Shown: positions 41,278 through 50,807 of the stretch, piece by piece
How positions within the stretch are numbered: the first letter of the stretch is position 1
Layout: every line of letters begins with the position of its first letter
Source of the DNA: Paenibacillus oleatilyticus
GTDB taxonomy: Bacteria > Bacillota > Bacilli > Paenibacillales > NBRC-103111
DNA: 64,000 bases
Direction of reading: 5' to 3'
Assembly (NCBI RefSeq): GCF_018998565.1
Contig: NZ_JAHNZO010000006.1
Span: 1-64,000 of the forward strand
Program-made: the position numbers and the translations under genes
The notes under the pieces: model-generated
Told to the model about the DNA's origin: nothing
The model's input: only the letters and a program-made list of their open reading frames with translations
Databases searched by the model: none

Positions 41278-42469
41278 CGGCAGTTCCTCCCAAATAACTC
41301 ATAATCGCTTCCACGTCCTTGTCGCCGCGTCCGGAGAGGCTGACAACAATGATATCGTCTTTGCTCATCGCAGGCGCCCGCTTGATCGTCTCGGCGATGG
41401 CGTGCGCGCTTTCGAGCGCCGGGATGATCCCTTCCTTGCGGCTTAGCAGTTGCAGCGCGTCCAGCGCTTCTTTATCCGTAATCGGGACGTATTCCGCCCG
41501 GCCGGTATCTTTCAAATGAGCATGCTCCGGCCCAACGCCCGGATAGTCAAGACCTGCGGATATCGAGTGCGCTTCCTGCACTTGGCCGAATTCGTCCTGC
41601 AGCAAGTAGCTGTAAGAGCCCTGGAACACCCCTTGGCTGCCTTTCGTCATCGTCGCGGCATGCTTATCCGTATCGACGCCTCGTCCGGCGGCCTCTACAC
41701 CGATCAAACGCACGTTCTCGTCCTGCACGAACGGATAGAACATCCCGATCGCATTGCTGCCCCCGCCTACGGCCGCAATAACCGCATTCGGCAGCCGCCC
41801 TTCCAGCTCAAGAATTTGCTTGCGGGATTCGTCGCCGATAATGCGTTGAAAATCCCGTACCATCATCGGGTACGGATGCGGTCCCGTAGCCGAACCGAGG
41901 ATGTAGAACGTATCGTCCACGTGGCTTACCCAATAACGGAGTGTCTCGTTGCAGGCGTCCTTCAGCGTCCGGGTGCCGGAAAGCACCGGAACCACTTCCG
42001 TGCCGAGCAGGTTCATCCGGAACACGTTAAGCTGCTGACGCTTCATATCTTCTTCGCCCATGAACACTTTGCACTCAAAGCCGAGCAGCGCGGCAACCGT
42101 CGCAGTCGCAACGCCATGCTGGCCGGCACCGGTTTCGGCGATAATTTTCGTTTTGCCCATCCACTTCGCGAGCAGCCCTTGACCGAGCGCGTTGTTGATT
42201 TTGTGGGCGCCCGTATGGTTTAAATCTTCGCGCTTCAAATAAATTTTGGCGCCGCCCAAATGCTCGGTCAGTCTTCCTGCGTAATACAAGGAAGTCGGAC
42301 GTCCCGAATAACGGTGCAGCCAGTAGTTCAGCTCCTCCTGAAACCGAGTGTCTTTAGCGTATTTTTTAAACGATTCTTCCAGCTCGATCAAAGCGTTCAT
42401 CAGCGTTTCCGGCACATAACGCCCGCCGAACTTGCCGAATCGGCCGTGAATATCCGGTCCGTTATACAA
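41264..42469 (-). CDS. trpB: Tryptophan synthase beta chain
   Basis: PLP enzyme joining indole and serine. I place the start at TTG 42469, giving [16 protein letters not shown] and 401 residues, because AGAGGGTG stands seven nt upstream; longer starts add residues lying within trpF. The PLP lysine is in [14 protein letters not shown] and the phosphate loop in [13 protein letters not shown]. Overlaps trpF by 8 nt and trpA by 14, consistent with equal production of both synthase subunits. Confidence 0.96.
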   Translation of the reverse strand: MYNGPDIHGRFGKFGGRYVPETLMNALIELEESFKKYAKDTRFQEELNYWLHRYSGRPTSLYYAGRLTEHLGGAKIYLKREDLNHTGAHKINNALGQGLLAKWMGKTKIIAETGAGQHGVATATVAALLGFECKVFMGEEDMKRQQLNVFRMNLLGTEVVPVLSGTRTLKDACNETLRYWVSHVDDTFYILGSATGPHPYPMMVRDFQRIIGDESRKQILELEGRLPNAVIAAVGGGSNAIGMFYPFVQDENVRLIGVEAAGRGVDTDKHAATMTKGSQGVFQGSYSYLLQDEFGQVQEAHSISAGLDYPGVGPEHAHLKDTGRAEYVPITDKEALDALQLLSRKEGIIPALESAHAIAETIKRAPAMSKDDIIVVSLSGRGDKDVEAIMSYLGGTADESH

Positions 42470-43154
42470 TGGTCTGCACCCTCTCGACGAATTTTTTAAT
42501 TTTCTCGATATCTTTGACGCCTTCGGTTTCAACACCGCTGGACACATCTACGCCATCGGGCATATACGCATCGAGCAGGTCCCGCACATTATCCGGCTGC
42601 AGCCCTCCGGCCACAAGCAGCGGAATGCCGGCCTCCCGGCACCAGGCGAGATAAGGCGGAATCGTATCCCAAGCAAACGTTTTGCCCGAACCCCCGCCGT
42701 AAACCGGATCGTGCGTATCCAGCAGCATGCCGTCTACAACATGGCGGTACGGCTCCAGCCTGCTTGTGCCTTGGGCCTCATTCCCCGCCTTCGTTTCACC
42801 GGCCTTTACGGTAAATACCTTAAATACGCGCGTCCCTGGAAAAGCATGCTTCACAGCGCGACAAAACTCGGCGCTCTCTTCTCCGTGAAGCTGCACGACG
42901 TCCAGCGCCGCCTCCCGCAGTACCGCCTCCAGTTCTTCCATCGTCGGATTAACGAAGACGCCGACGGCTGCAGGCGCCTTCGCCCCGGCAGCCGATTTCA
43001 TGCTGCGGATCATCACGCCGGCCTGCTGCGGCGTTACCTGCCGCTTACTCGGCGCAAAGACGAAGCCGACATAATCTACCGGAAGCGCGGAGACCTGTTC
43101 CGCCATGTCAGCGGTCCGCAGACCGCATATTTTCACGCTCACCCGTGTTGTCAT
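42462..43154 (-). CDS. trpF: Phosphoribosylanthranilate isomerase
   Basis: TIM-barrel enzyme of 230 residues. The catalytic Cys is in VKICGLRT and the Asp in [21 protein letters not shown] 43154 has AGGAG ten nt upstream and sits 7 nt after trpC. An inserted segment ([18 protein letters not shown]) makes it slightly longer than B. subtilis TrpF. Confidence 0.95.
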   Translation of the reverse strand: MTTRVSVKICGLRTADMAEQVSALPVDYVGFVFAPSKRQVTPQQAGVMIRSMKSAAGAKAPAAVGVFVNPTMEELEAVLREAALDVVQLHGEESAEFCRAVKHAFPGTRVFKVFTVKAGETKAGNEAQGTSRLEPYRHVVDGMLLDTHDPVYGGGSGKTFAWDTIPPYLAWCREAGIPLLVAGGLQPDNVRDLLDAYMPDGVDVSSGVETEGVKDIEKIKKFVERVQTIV

Positions 43155-43161
43155 CCGCCGC

Positions 43162-43971
43162 TCACTCCTTATCGGCACCCGCTTCGGAGTAAGAACCCAT
43201 CAAGACATGCACGGCTTCGGAAACGTCCGGCTGCCGCATAAAATGTTCGCCTACAAGCACCGCATGAGCTCCGACCGAACGGAGCCATTCGATCTCCTCC
43301 GGCTTCGAGATGCCGCTTTCGCTGACGACAGTCGTCCCTTTCGGGATGGCGTCCACAAGCTGCTCCGTCGTGTGAAGATCGGTCACGAACGTTTGAAGAT
43401 TGCGGTTGTTGATGCCGACCATGGTCGGGTTCAGCTCCAGCACGCGGGCCAGTTCCTCCTGATCGTGCACTTCAATCAGCACATCGAGACCGATACTATG
43501 GGCAATCGACTGGAATTGGCGCATCTGCTCGGTCGTCAGGATCGCGGCGATCAGCAGAATGGCGTCGGCTCCAATGCAGCGCGCCTCATAGATTTGATGC
43601 GGATCGATCGTAAAATCTTTGCGCAGAAGCGGCACGCCGACGGCCTGCCTCACCCGGCTCAAATAATCGTTGGAGCCTTGAAAATACGGAGCGTCGGTCA
43701 GCACCGAAAGGCAATCCGCCCCGGCCTCCTCGTAAGCCTTCGCCAACCGGACAGGCTCGAAATCTTCCCGGATCAAGCCCTTGGAAGGCGAAGCCTTCTT
43801 CACCTCCGCGATCAGTCCCATCGGACGCTTCCGTCCTGCGCTGAGCGCGCGCTCGAACCCGAGGCACGGCGCCAGTCCGGCGATCGTTTTTTCCATCTCG
43901 GCGATTGTAATCCGCTCTTTAAGCGACGCTACTTCCTGCCGTTTGGTGGCAACAATGCGATCAAGAAACAT
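43162..43971 (-). CDS. trpC: Indole-3-glycerol phosphate synthase
   Basis: Ring-closing decarboxylase of the tryptophan pathway, 269 residues. Catalytic lysines and glutamates appear in EVKKASPSKGLI, LLRKDFTID and INNRNLQTF; the SESGI motif binds phosphate. Overlaps trpD by 11 nt. Confidence 0.96.
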   Translation of the reverse strand: MFLDRIVATKRQEVASLKERITIAEMEKTIAGLAPCLGFERALSAGRKRPMGLIAEVKKASPSKGLIREDFEPVRLAKAYEEAGADCLSVLTDAPYFQGSNDYLSRVRQAVGVPLLRKDFTIDPHQIYEARCIGADAILLIAAILTTEQMRQFQSIAHSIGLDVLIEVHDQEELARVLELNPTMVGINNRNLQTFVTDLHTTEQLVDAIPKGTTVVSESGISKPEEIEWLRSVGAHAVLVGEHFMRQPDVSEAVHVLMGSYSEAGADKE

Positions 43972-45004
43972 AGCTCTCTTCTCCCGTACATTGGACTAAT
44001 TGCTCCAGCTTCGCCTGGGCCCGGCCCGAATCGATAACCGATGCGGCAAGCTTGACGCCTTCCCGCAGCGTTCCGGCCATTCCGGTAACGTAGAAGCACG
44101 CTCCGGCATTGGCCAGCACGATGTCGCGGCAAGCGCCGGTCTCACCGGCGAAAATCCGGCTAATAATGCCCGCGTTCACGTGGGCGTCTCCTCCGATGAC
44201 ATCCTTGATGCTGTAAGTGCGAAGCCCTAACTCATCCGGCGTGATTTCAAAAGTACGAATGTTCCCGTCCTTCAGCTCGGTCACCTGCGTGCCCGCAGAG
44301 ATGCTGATTTCGTCCAGCCCGTCGAGACTGGCGACCACGAGCGCACGCTTTACGCCGAGCGCCTGCATCACATGGGCGATCGTTTCCGTTTTGCCGCGGT
44401 CGAAGATGCCGAGCACCTGGCGATCGGCTCCGGCCGGGTTCGTGAGCGGACCCAGCAGGTTAAACACGGTGCGGACGCCGAGCTCCCTTCGCGGGGCGGC
44501 AACGTGCCGCATCGATTGATGATACAGCTGCGCAAACATGAAGCAGATTCCGACCTGCTCCAGGCAGCGCGCCGCCTGCTGCTGATTCAATTGAATATTG
44601 ACGCCAAGCGCTTCGAGCACGTCGGCGCTGCCGCTTTTGCTGGACATGGCCCGGTTCCCGTGCTTCGCCACGCGGATTCCGCCCGCCGCCGCCACGATGG
44701 CCGCCGTCGTCGAAATGTTGAACGTATCTGCGCCATCGCCGCCGGTACCGCACGTATCAAGCAGATTTGTCTGTCTGGTGCTGACCCGGCTTGCTTTCAT
44801 CCGCATCGTCTCGGCAAATCCGGCGATTTCCTCGATCGTTTCCCCTTTTATGCGAAGACCTGTAAGCAAAGCGCCGATCTGCGAAGGCGTCGCCCCGCCT
44901 TCCATAATGTCAGACATCACATCGCGCGCCTCGGACCGCGTCAAATGCTGCAGCCCAATAATTTTCCCAATCGCCTGTTGAACCGTCAAAGTCGTTTGCT
45001 CCAT
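43961..45004 (-). CDS. trpD: Anthranilate phosphoribosyltransferase
   Basis: Transfers phosphoribose from PRPP to anthranilate, 347 residues. PRPP-binding GTGGDGADTFNIST and anthranilate-binding KHGNRAMSSKSGSADVLEAL are intact. It begins 30 nt after trpE; there is no trpG here, so the glutamine amidotransferase must come from elsewhere (pabA in Bacillus). Confidence 0.96.
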   Translation of the reverse strand: MEQTTLTVQQAIGKIIGLQHLTRSEARDVMSDIMEGGATPSQIGALLTGLRIKGETIEEIAGFAETMRMKASRVSTRQTNLLDTCGTGGDGADTFNISTTAAIVAAAGGIRVAKHGNRAMSSKSGSADVLEALGVNIQLNQQQAARCLEQVGICFMFAQLYHQSMRHVAAPRRELGVRTVFNLLGPLTNPAGADRQVLGIFDRGKTETIAHVMQALGVKRALVVASLDGLDEISISAGTQVTELKDGNIRTFEITPDELGLRTYSIKDVIGGDAHVNAGIISRIFAGETGACRDIVLANAGACFYVTGMAGTLREGVKLAASVIDSGRAQAKLEQLVQCTGEESYVS

Positions 45005-45034
45005 TGTCCGTGCCTCCCCATTATCCCGATGTTA

Positions 45035-46576
45035 TTACTGATAATAATCGTGATTGATCAATGCATACTCCGGCGTTTTCGTTGCAAAAACGGCTTCCGC
45101 CATGCGGATCGATTTCAGCATGCCCTTGGCTTTGTTGATCGTCTCCTGATACTCGTTCTCCGGAACGGAATCCCAGACGATTCCGGCGCCTGCTTGGACA
45201 TAAGCTTTGCCATTTTTGAATACGATAGTGCGGATCGTAATACATGTATCGAGGTTGCCCGAGAAGCCGAAATAACCGATGGCTCCGGCATAAGGACCGC
45301 GCGCTTCGTTCTCCAGCTCGGCGATGATTTCCATCGCTCTGAGCTTCGGAGCGCCCGAGACGGTACCGGCAGGCAGGCACGAAATGAAAGCGTCGAAGAA
45401 ATCTTTGTCCTTCGCCAGCTTGCCGGAAACGTTGGACACGATATGCATGACATGAGAGTACCGTTCGATCTGCATGAATGTGTCGCATTGGACGGTGCCG
45501 AATTCAGAGACGCGCCCGAGGTCGTTGCGGCCGAGATCGACGAGCATCAAATGCTCGGCGCGCTCTTTCTCGTCCGCCAGCAGCTCCTGTTCGAGCGCGA
45601 GGTCTTCTTCGGTCGTCCGCCCGCGGGGACGGGTTCCGGCGATCGGCCGTGTTTCCACCTTCTCGTCTTCGACGCGGACGAGCAGCTCAGGGGAAGTGCC
45701 GACGATGACCTCCTCATCCATTTTAAGGCAGTACATGTACGGCGACGGATTCATCGTTCTTAGGATGCGGTACACATGCAGCGGCGAAATATCCGTTTCG
45801 ATCTCGAAGCGTTGGGACAGAACCACTTGAAAAATATCGCCCGCCCGGATATATTCCTTCGCTTGATCGACGTTCGCCAGAAACTGCTCCTTCGTCACGT
45901 TCGAGCGGACTTCCCCCAGATCAACGTCATCGGGGATGGACTGGTGATTCATCTTGAGCGCTGGCAGCGGGCGTTTCAGGCGTTCGATGGTCGCATCGAT
46001 TTTGGCGCATGTTTTTTCGTAAGCGGCGACGATGTCCGCTTCCGTACCGTGGGGAGGCACATGCACGTTGGCGATAACTTTCAACTGCTGCTTAAAATGA
46101 TCGAACACGATCACTTGATCGCAAAACATAAAGTCTAAATCGTTCATCTGCAGATCGTCCTGCCGATGCGCCGGCAGCTTCTCGTAATACTGCAGCAGAT
46201 CATAACCGAAAAATCCGACGGCTCCGCCCGTAAAACGCGGCAAGTCCGGCAGCGAAGGGCTCGTATACGCGCTTAAATGCGCTTTAAGCACATCCACCGG
46301 CTTTTCCTTCGAGGTCGTCGTTCCTTCCGGACCTTCGATGCGAGTCACACCGTTTTTGGCCTGAATAAACATAAACGGGTCGGTTCCGATAAACGAATAT
46401 CGCGCCCATTTGATCCCGCCCTCCACACTTTCCAGCAAGAAGGCACGCTTTTCTTCGTAAAAATGCTGAAATACGCGGATCGGCGTCTCCGTATCGGCCA
46501 TCAGATGGCGGACGACGGGGATCAGGTTATATTGGCTGGCAAGCCGAACGACTTCTTTTGCTTCCGGTGTGTGCAT
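45035..46576 (-). CDS. trpE: Anthranilate synthase component I
   Basis: Chorismate-utilising enzyme of 513 residues, feedback-inhibited by tryptophan (N-terminal LLESVEGG motif). Catalytic segments include IAGTRPRGRT, HLMLVDLGRNDLGRV and SGAPKLRAMEI. Of two in-frame ATGs, 46576 has the better spacing from AGGAG (about 8 nt) than 46582 (2 nt). The ribosome binding site is embedded in GAG repeats that look like a TRAP target. Confidence 0.96.
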   Translation of the reverse strand: MHTPEAKEVVRLASQYNLIPVVRHLMADTETPIRVFQHFYEEKRAFLLESVEGGIKWARYSFIGTDPFMFIQAKNGVTRIEGPEGTTTSKEKPVDVLKAHLSAYTSPSLPDLPRFTGGAVGFFGYDLLQYYEKLPAHRQDDLQMNDLDFMFCDQVIVFDHFKQQLKVIANVHVPPHGTEADIVAAYEKTCAKIDATIERLKRPLPALKMNHQSIPDDVDLGEVRSNVTKEQFLANVDQAKEYIRAGDIFQVVLSQRFEIETDISPLHVYRILRTMNPSPYMYCLKMDEEVIVGTSPELLVRVEDEKVETRPIAGTRPRGRTTEEDLALEQELLADEKERAEHLMLVDLGRNDLGRVSEFGTVQCDTFMQIERYSHVMHIVSNVSGKLAKDKDFFDAFISCLPAGTVSGAPKLRAMEIIAELENEARGPYAGAIGYFGFSGNLDTCITIRTIVFKNGKAYVQAGAGIVWDSVPENEYQETINKAKGMLKSIRMAEAVFATKTPEYALINHDYYQ

Positions 46577-46580
46577 CGTC

Positions 46581-46618
46581 ATCTCTCCTCTTCTCAACTC
46601 AAAAATAACTAGGCTCTG
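46581..46618 (-). promoter_or_regulatory. Second TRAP-like site over the trpE ribosome binding site
   Basis: Read on the minus strand: GAG, TAG, then after eight bases GAG, GAG, GAG and GAG at two-base spacing, ending at the trpE start. The AGGAG ribosome binding site lies within it, so bound TRAP would block ribosomes directly. It closely resembles the end of the leader TRAP site at 46789-46825. Confidence 0.55.
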
Positions 46619-46625
46619 CAAACGT

Positions 46626-46652
46626 AAAAAAGCCTCTACGCATCGTAGAGGC
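46626..46652 (-). terminator. trp operon attenuator (terminator)
   Basis: Perfect 9-bp stem GCCTCTACG/CGTAGAGGC, three-base loop, six T on the minus strand. It stands about 50 nt upstream of trpE and about 230 nt into the leader. Confidence 0.88.
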
Positions 46653-46788
46653 GGTATTCAGCGGATGAAGGATTCGTTCACACGGAAAGTATGCCCAAAG
46701 TACGTCGAACAGCCCTAGGGTAGGTTAAAATAAACCTGCCGGTAGTGCGCCGTACGCATCCTGACGGTTCTTTCCACGAACGGGTAGT

Positions 46789-46872
46789 CTTCTCTCTTCT
46801 CATCTCAAACTGAACTAGGCTAACTCTCTACTCTGCTCTGTTACTGCTTACTCACTCTTATCTGCTTAACTC
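46789..46872 (-). promoter_or_regulatory. TRAP-binding site of the trp leader
   Basis: On the minus strand a series of NAG triplets; the nine from 46838 down to 46794 (GAG, GAG, GAG, TAG, TAG, CAG, GAG, GAG, GAG) are separated by two or three bases, with further AAG/CAG/GAG triplets upstream. This is the known pattern for binding the 11-mer TRAP, encoded here by mtrB. GTAGAG at 46826-46831 can pair with CTCTAC of the terminator 5' arm, giving an antiterminator that TRAP would disrupt. Confidence 0.82.
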
Positions 46873-46882
46873 GTTGTAATCA

Positions 46883-46912
46883 ACTATACTACCTCAATTA
46901 TGCTTTTGTCAA
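46883..46912 (-). promoter_or_regulatory. trp operon promoter
   Basis: Minus strand TTGACA, 18-nt spacer, TATAGT. It overlaps the last codons of aroH, so trpEDCFBA has its own promoter inside the supra-operon, as in B. subtilis. The gap 46577-46897 holds only the trp leader signals. Confidence 0.8.
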
Positions 46913-47275
46913 TTTGGACAAATCGGGACGAAGCCGCATCGCTTCTCTTTGATAAACATGGATGATTTCATTTTGCTGTTTGTCCGTATTGACCATCACC
47001 ATTAAACGAATACAGCGGGGCAATCCGCCTTCTACCGGGATTTCCAGCGAGCACATCAGCGGGACCAGGTCCCAACCCTGCATCTGGCGAATGGCCCGCG
47101 CAGGGAACGTCGCCGTCAAATCCGGTGTCACCGTAACGAATACGCTGGCAATTTCCTCCGGAATGATCCCGTTTTCCGCGATAATTTGATTGAGCAGTTC
47201 TGTTGTTGCCGTTAAAATATCATTCTCTTCGTTGCGCTCCACGGTCGTTGCTCCGCGGATTCCTCTTACGAACAT
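46898..47275 (-). CDS. aroH: Chorismate mutase, AroH class
   Basis: Monofunctional chorismate mutase of the trimeric B. subtilis AroH type, 125 residues. RGIRGATTVERNEENDI at the N-terminus and EIPVEGGLPRCIRLMV with the catalytic Arg are conserved. It makes prephenate for TyrA. Begins 3 nt after the aroB stop. Confidence 0.96.
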   Translation of the reverse strand: MFVRGIRGATTVERNEENDILTATTELLNQIIAENGIIPEEIASVFVTVTPDLTATFPARAIRQMQGWDLVPLMCSLEIPVEGGLPRCIRLMVMVNTDKQQNEIIHVYQREAMRLRPDLSKLTKA

Positions 47276-47278
47276 CCG

Positions 47279-48376
47279 TCAGTCCTCCCGTTTTAACCGA
47301 TCCACGATCTCTCTGACCCATTCCGCGGATACGTTCTTGTTAATTTCGACTTTGCCGATGGCCGTCGGAATGATATAAACCATGCGGCCTTCGCTGAATT
47401 TTTTGTCGTGCATCATCGCACGCATGATCGCCTCGGTATCGAAGTGCGCCGGAATGCGCGTAGGAAGGCCGAACTTCTTGAAAATGCGTTCGGTTACCGT
47501 AAGGATCTCTTCCGGATTGCCCATACGCACCGACAGCATCGCCGCGCCGACCATGCCGATGGAGATCGCTTCGCCATGCTGCAGCTCGTTGTAGCCGGCC
47601 ACTGCTTCCAGCGCGTGACCGATCGTATGCCCAAGGTTCAGGATGGCGCGAAGATCGTTCTCCCGCTCGTCCTGCGACACGACCGCCGCTTTGACGGCGC
47701 AGCCTTTGTACAGACCGTACTGGAGCGCTTCCGGGTCAAGCCCGATGAGCTTCTCCGCATTCGCTTCGCACCACGCGGTAAATTCCGCATCCCAGATCAG
47801 CCCGTGCTTGATCATTTCCGACAATCCCGCGCGTACGTCCCGATCCGGCAGAGTCAGCAGCGTAGACGTGTCATACAATACCATCTCCGGCTGATGGAAT
47901 GCGCCGATAATATTCTTCGCCAGCGGATGGTTGACGGCGACCTTGCCGCCCACGCTGCTATCGTGAGCCAGGATCGTCGTCGGGATCTGCACAAACCGGA
48001 TGCCGCGCATGTAACTGGCCGCCACAAACCCGGCCAAATCCCCGACAACGCCTCCGCCAAGCGCGACGACCGTCGATTTGCGGTCCAGTCCTGCCTGCAA
48101 GCAGGCGCCGACGATGTCTTCCAGCACCGCGAGCGATTTGGACTTCTCGCCTGCCGCAACGGTATAGGACACCGCCGTATAGCCGCCTTCCGCCAACCGG
48201 TCCATAACCGGCCTCAGATGATGCTTCGCCACATGATCGTCGGTTACAACAAGCAGCGGCGACGCTTTGCTAATCCCGTGCTTCTCGAAGTACGCGGCGA
48301 TATCCGCGAGCAGGCCCTCCCCGATATAAATCGGGTAGGACCTCGTACCAAGGTCTACCGTTAGCTCTCTGACCAT
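47279..48376 (-). CDS. aroB: 3-dehydroquinate synthase
   Basis: Second shikimate-pathway enzyme, 365 residues. The NAD-binding GGGVVGDLAGFVAASYMRG and zinc ligands in LNLGHTIGHALEA and GEAIS are present. ATG 48376 (MVRELTVDLGTRSYPI) follows GGGAG by about 10 nt; the longer frame is an artefact running into aroC. Confidence 0.96.
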   Translation of the reverse strand: MVRELTVDLGTRSYPIYIGEGLLADIAAYFEKHGISKASPLLVVTDDHVAKHHLRPVMDRLAEGGYTAVSYTVAAGEKSKSLAVLEDIVGACLQAGLDRKSTVVALGGGVVGDLAGFVAASYMRGIRFVQIPTTILAHDSSVGGKVAVNHPLAKNIIGAFHQPEMVLYDTSTLLTLPDRDVRAGLSEMIKHGLIWDAEFTAWCEANAEKLIGLDPEALQYGLYKGCAVKAAVVSQDERENDLRAILNLGHTIGHALEAVAGYNELQHGEAISIGMVGAAMLSVRMGNPEEILTVTERIFKKFGLPTRIPAHFDTEAIMRAMMHDKKFSEGRMVYIIPTAIGKVEINKNVSAEWVREIVDRLKRED

Positions 48377-48393
48377 AAATCCGGTTCTCCCGC

Positions 48394-49557
48394 TTAATAA
48401 GATTTGATTTGCTCCAAGTAGCTGTCGTAATTTCTGCGGATTTCCTCCAGCGAGTCGCCGCCGAATTTTTCCATAAACGCTCTCGCCACTTCCCAAGCAA
48501 TGACGTTCTCCATGATGACGCCGGCCGCCGGTACCGCGCACGTATCGGAGCGCTCCACCTGTGCCGTGAACGATTCCTTCGTATCGATATCTACGCTTTG
48601 CAGCGCTTTATAGAGGGTCGAGATCGGCTTCATGACGCCGCGTACGACGATCGGCTCGCCGGTCGTCATTCCGCCTTCGAATCCGCCTGCACGGTTCGTC
48701 GCACGATAAAAGCCGCGCTCCTCGTCGTGCATGATTTCGTCGTGGACGGACGAGCCTCTGCGTTTGGCCGCTTCGAACCCGATCCCGAATTCTACGCCCT
48801 TGAACGCTTGAATCGACAGCACCGCCTGCGCAATGCGTCCGTCCAGCTTCCGGTCCCATTGCACATGGCTGCCGAGACCCGTAGGCACACCTTCGATGAT
48901 GCACTCCACGATGCCGCCAAGCGTGTCGCCGTCGTCCTTGGCCGCATCAATGGCTGCAATCATTTTCGCTTCCGCGTCTTTATCCGTCACCCGCACCGGG
49001 GATTCCTCGGTGATGCGGATCAGCTCGTCGATCGGCAGGTCCTGCCGCTGCACTTCCACTTCCCCGATGCGAATCACCTGACCGGCGACTTTGATGCCGA
49101 ATTCCTTCAGCAGCTCGCGGGCCATGCCGCCGACAGCTACGCGCATCGTCGTTTCCCGCGCGCTGGAGCGCTCGAGAATGTTACGCAAATCGCGCTGATT
49201 GTATTTCAAACCGCCGTTCAAATCGGCATGACCCGGACGTGGGCGGTTCACCCGGCGCTTCGACTCGTCGTTGCCTTCAATCGGTTCGATGTTCATGATG
49301 GAAGTCCAATGCTTCCAATCGTTGTTCTCCACCACAAGCGCAATCGGGGCGCCGGTCGTTTTGCCGTGGCGCACGCCACCGACAATGTTGACGGTATCCT
49401 TCTCAATCTGCATGCGGCGTCCCCGCCCATAGCCCTTCTGCCGTCTGGCGAGCTGTTCGTTCACCGCTTCGAAATCGATCGTTACGTTGCTTGGAAATCC
49501 CTCAATAATAGTTGTTAATTGTGGTCCGTGCGTTTCCCCTGCGGTTAAATATCTCAC
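48394..49557 (-). CDS. aroC: Chorismate synthase
   Basis: FMN-dependent last step of the shikimate pathway, 387 residues (called aroF in B. subtilis). [22 protein letters not shown] and [13 protein letters not shown] are signature segments; [15 protein letters not shown] is near the C-terminus. GTG start at 49557, nine nt after AAAGGAG. A consensus-like promoter lies about 95 nt upstream, with a leader that can form a small hairpin. Confidence 0.96.
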   Translation of the reverse strand: MRYLTAGETHGPQLTTIIEGFPSNVTIDFEAVNEQLARRQKGYGRGRRMQIEKDTVNIVGGVRHGKTTGAPIALVVENNDWKHWTSIMNIEPIEGNDESKRRVNRPRPGHADLNGGLKYNQRDLRNILERSSARETTMRVAVGGMARELLKEFGIKVAGQVIRIGEVEVQRQDLPIDELIRITEESPVRVTDKDAEAKMIAAIDAAKDDGDTLGGIVECIIEGVPTGLGSHVQWDRKLDGRIAQAVLSIQAFKGVEFGIGFEAAKRRGSSVHDEIMHDEERGFYRATNRAGGFEGGMTTGEPIVVRGVMKPISTLYKALQSVDIDTKESFTAQVERSDTCAVPAAGVIMENVIAWEVARAFMEKFGGDSLEEIRRNYDSYLEQIKSY

Positions 49558-49650
49558 CTGATTTTTCTCCTTTCATCCTATCCCATGAAAAGCGTAAGCT
49601 TTCTTTCTTACAAAACGCTTTAGCGCTTTTATGTGCTGAGTCATGTGCTA

Positions 49651-49679
49651 ATTATAGTATAGGCCTGCGGCTTTGACAA
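49651..49679 (-). promoter_or_regulatory. Promoter of aroC and the aromatic supra-operon
   Basis: Minus strand TTGTCA, 17 nt, TATAAT. The leader up to aroC contains GTAAG/CTTAC with a neighbouring AAGCG/CGCTT pairing and only four T after it, so attenuation is uncertain. Confidence 0.75.
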
Positions 49680-49691
49680 GAATATGCAAGA

Positions 49692-49742
49692 ACAAAAAGA
49701 AGCGCCGGCCAAAGGCATGTAGCCGATGACTGCGCTTCTTTC
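49692..49742 (-). terminator. Terminator of small HTH gene
   Basis: AAGAAGCGC/GCGCTTCTT stem with an inner GGC/GCC pairing and five T on the minus strand. It isolates the aroC promoter from upstream genes. Confidence 0.8.
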
Positions 49743-49761
49743 CGTGTCGGACGAAGGTATG

Positions 49762-49926
49762 TCAGCCTCCGGCCGGTTGTTTTTTTAACACTTGAGGGCG
49801 TTCCGGAGTCTGCGGATCATGAACCAACCCCATAATTTGCAGCGAATCGATCCCGAGAATTTGGGCGCATTCCTGTACCGAGATGAAGCCCCGACGGTAA
49901 GCGTTGATGACTTTACGTTTATCCAT
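49762..49926 (-). CDS. 54-aa protein with helix-turn-helix-like segment
   Basis: A small gene of 55 codons including TGA, with an excellent AGGAGG ribosome binding site six to seven nt before the ATG. The product begins MDKRKVINAYRRGF; ISVQECAQILGIDSLQIMG resembles an excisionase/MerR-type helix-turn-helix, and the tail is Pro/Gln/Lys-rich. It stands alone between cheR (83 nt away) and aroC, with its own terminator. Family not recognised; it could be a small DNA-binding or protein-binding regulator. Confidence 0.7.
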   Translation of the reverse strand: MDKRKVINAYRRGFISVQECAQILGIDSLQIMGLVHDPQTPERPQVLKKQPAGG

Positions 49927-50009
49927 GCGATTCCTCCTGCTACTTTTCGGGCAAAAAGGATCTTCTACATTTTATTCATAGTATGGGATCGTATGGAAAC
50001 GTTTATTCA

Positions 50010-50789
50010 TTACGCTTCCGTTTTTCGGTAAAAAAACGTTTCGGCAGATTCCAGTCCGTACTGGGCCGGGCTGAAAATCTGCTCGGTGCTGCCGACGAAC
50101 AAGATGCCGCCCGGCTTCAACGCATTGGCAAATTTATGATACAATAAGTGCTTGGCTTCTTCTGTAAAATAGATCATCACATTGCGGCACACGATTAAAT
50201 CGAATCCCGTATCGAACGTATCGACCAGCAGGTTTTGCTTTTGAAAGCGGATCGATTTTTTAAGCGAATCCGCAATATGATAAGTCAAATTTTCCTGACG
50301 GTAATATTTCTGCAAATATTTGGCCGGCACGTCCCGCACCGAACGGTCCGAATAAACCGCCTTCTTCGCTTTTTCCAAAGCCCCATCGTCGATATCGGTC
50401 GCCAGCACCACGCTGTCCTGCGCGTTCAGCTCCGCCAAGATCATCGCCAGCGTATAAGGCTCTTCCCCTGTGGAACATGCGGCGCTCCAGCACTTGACCT
50501 TGCGCGATTTGCGGAGCATGTCCGGCAAAAACTTTTGTTCCAGCACTTCCCAGCGGTTCGGATTGCGCCAAAACTCGGAGACGTTGATCGTCATCCGATC
50601 GAGAAACTCGTAAAACAGCTCTTTGTCCTTCGTCATCGCCTCGAAAAACGAAGCGAACGTCGTATACCCCTTTTTCATCCGCAGCGTAGTCAGACGGCGT
50701 TTCATCTGCGCTTCCTTATACTGGGACAAGTCGATGGACGTGTAGTCCTTGACTTTCTTGATGAATAACAGGAAATCTTTATCCTCCAT
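50010..50789 (-). CDS. cheR: Chemotaxis protein methyltransferase CheR
   Basis: SAM-dependent enzyme that methylates glutamates of chemoreceptors, 259 residues. N-terminal helical domain (about 1-75), then SAM site WSAACSTGEEPYTLAM and ATDIDDGALEKAK, and C-terminal VCRNVMIYFTEEAK. Its place between ndk and the aro genes matches B. subtilis. Confidence 0.96.
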   Translation of the reverse strand: MEDKDFLLFIKKVKDYTSIDLSQYKEAQMKRRLTTLRMKKGYTTFASFFEAMTKDKELFYEFLDRMTINVSEFWRNPNRWEVLEQKFLPDMLRKSRKVKCWSAACSTGEEPYTLAMILAELNAQDSVVLATDIDDGALEKAKKAVYSDRSVRDVPAKYLQKYYRQENLTYHIADSLKKSIRFQKQNLLVDTFDTGFDLIVCRNVMIYFTEEAKHLLYHKFANALKPGGILFVGSTEQIFSPAQYGLESAETFFYRKTEA

Positions 50790-50807
50790 GCCGCCATCCC
50801 CGCCTTA

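Noticed and set aside
46577-46897. T-box or other riboswitch for the trp leader
   Set aside because: No T-box consensus or specifier stem; the (G/U)AG-type repeats plus mtrB in the window explain the leader better.
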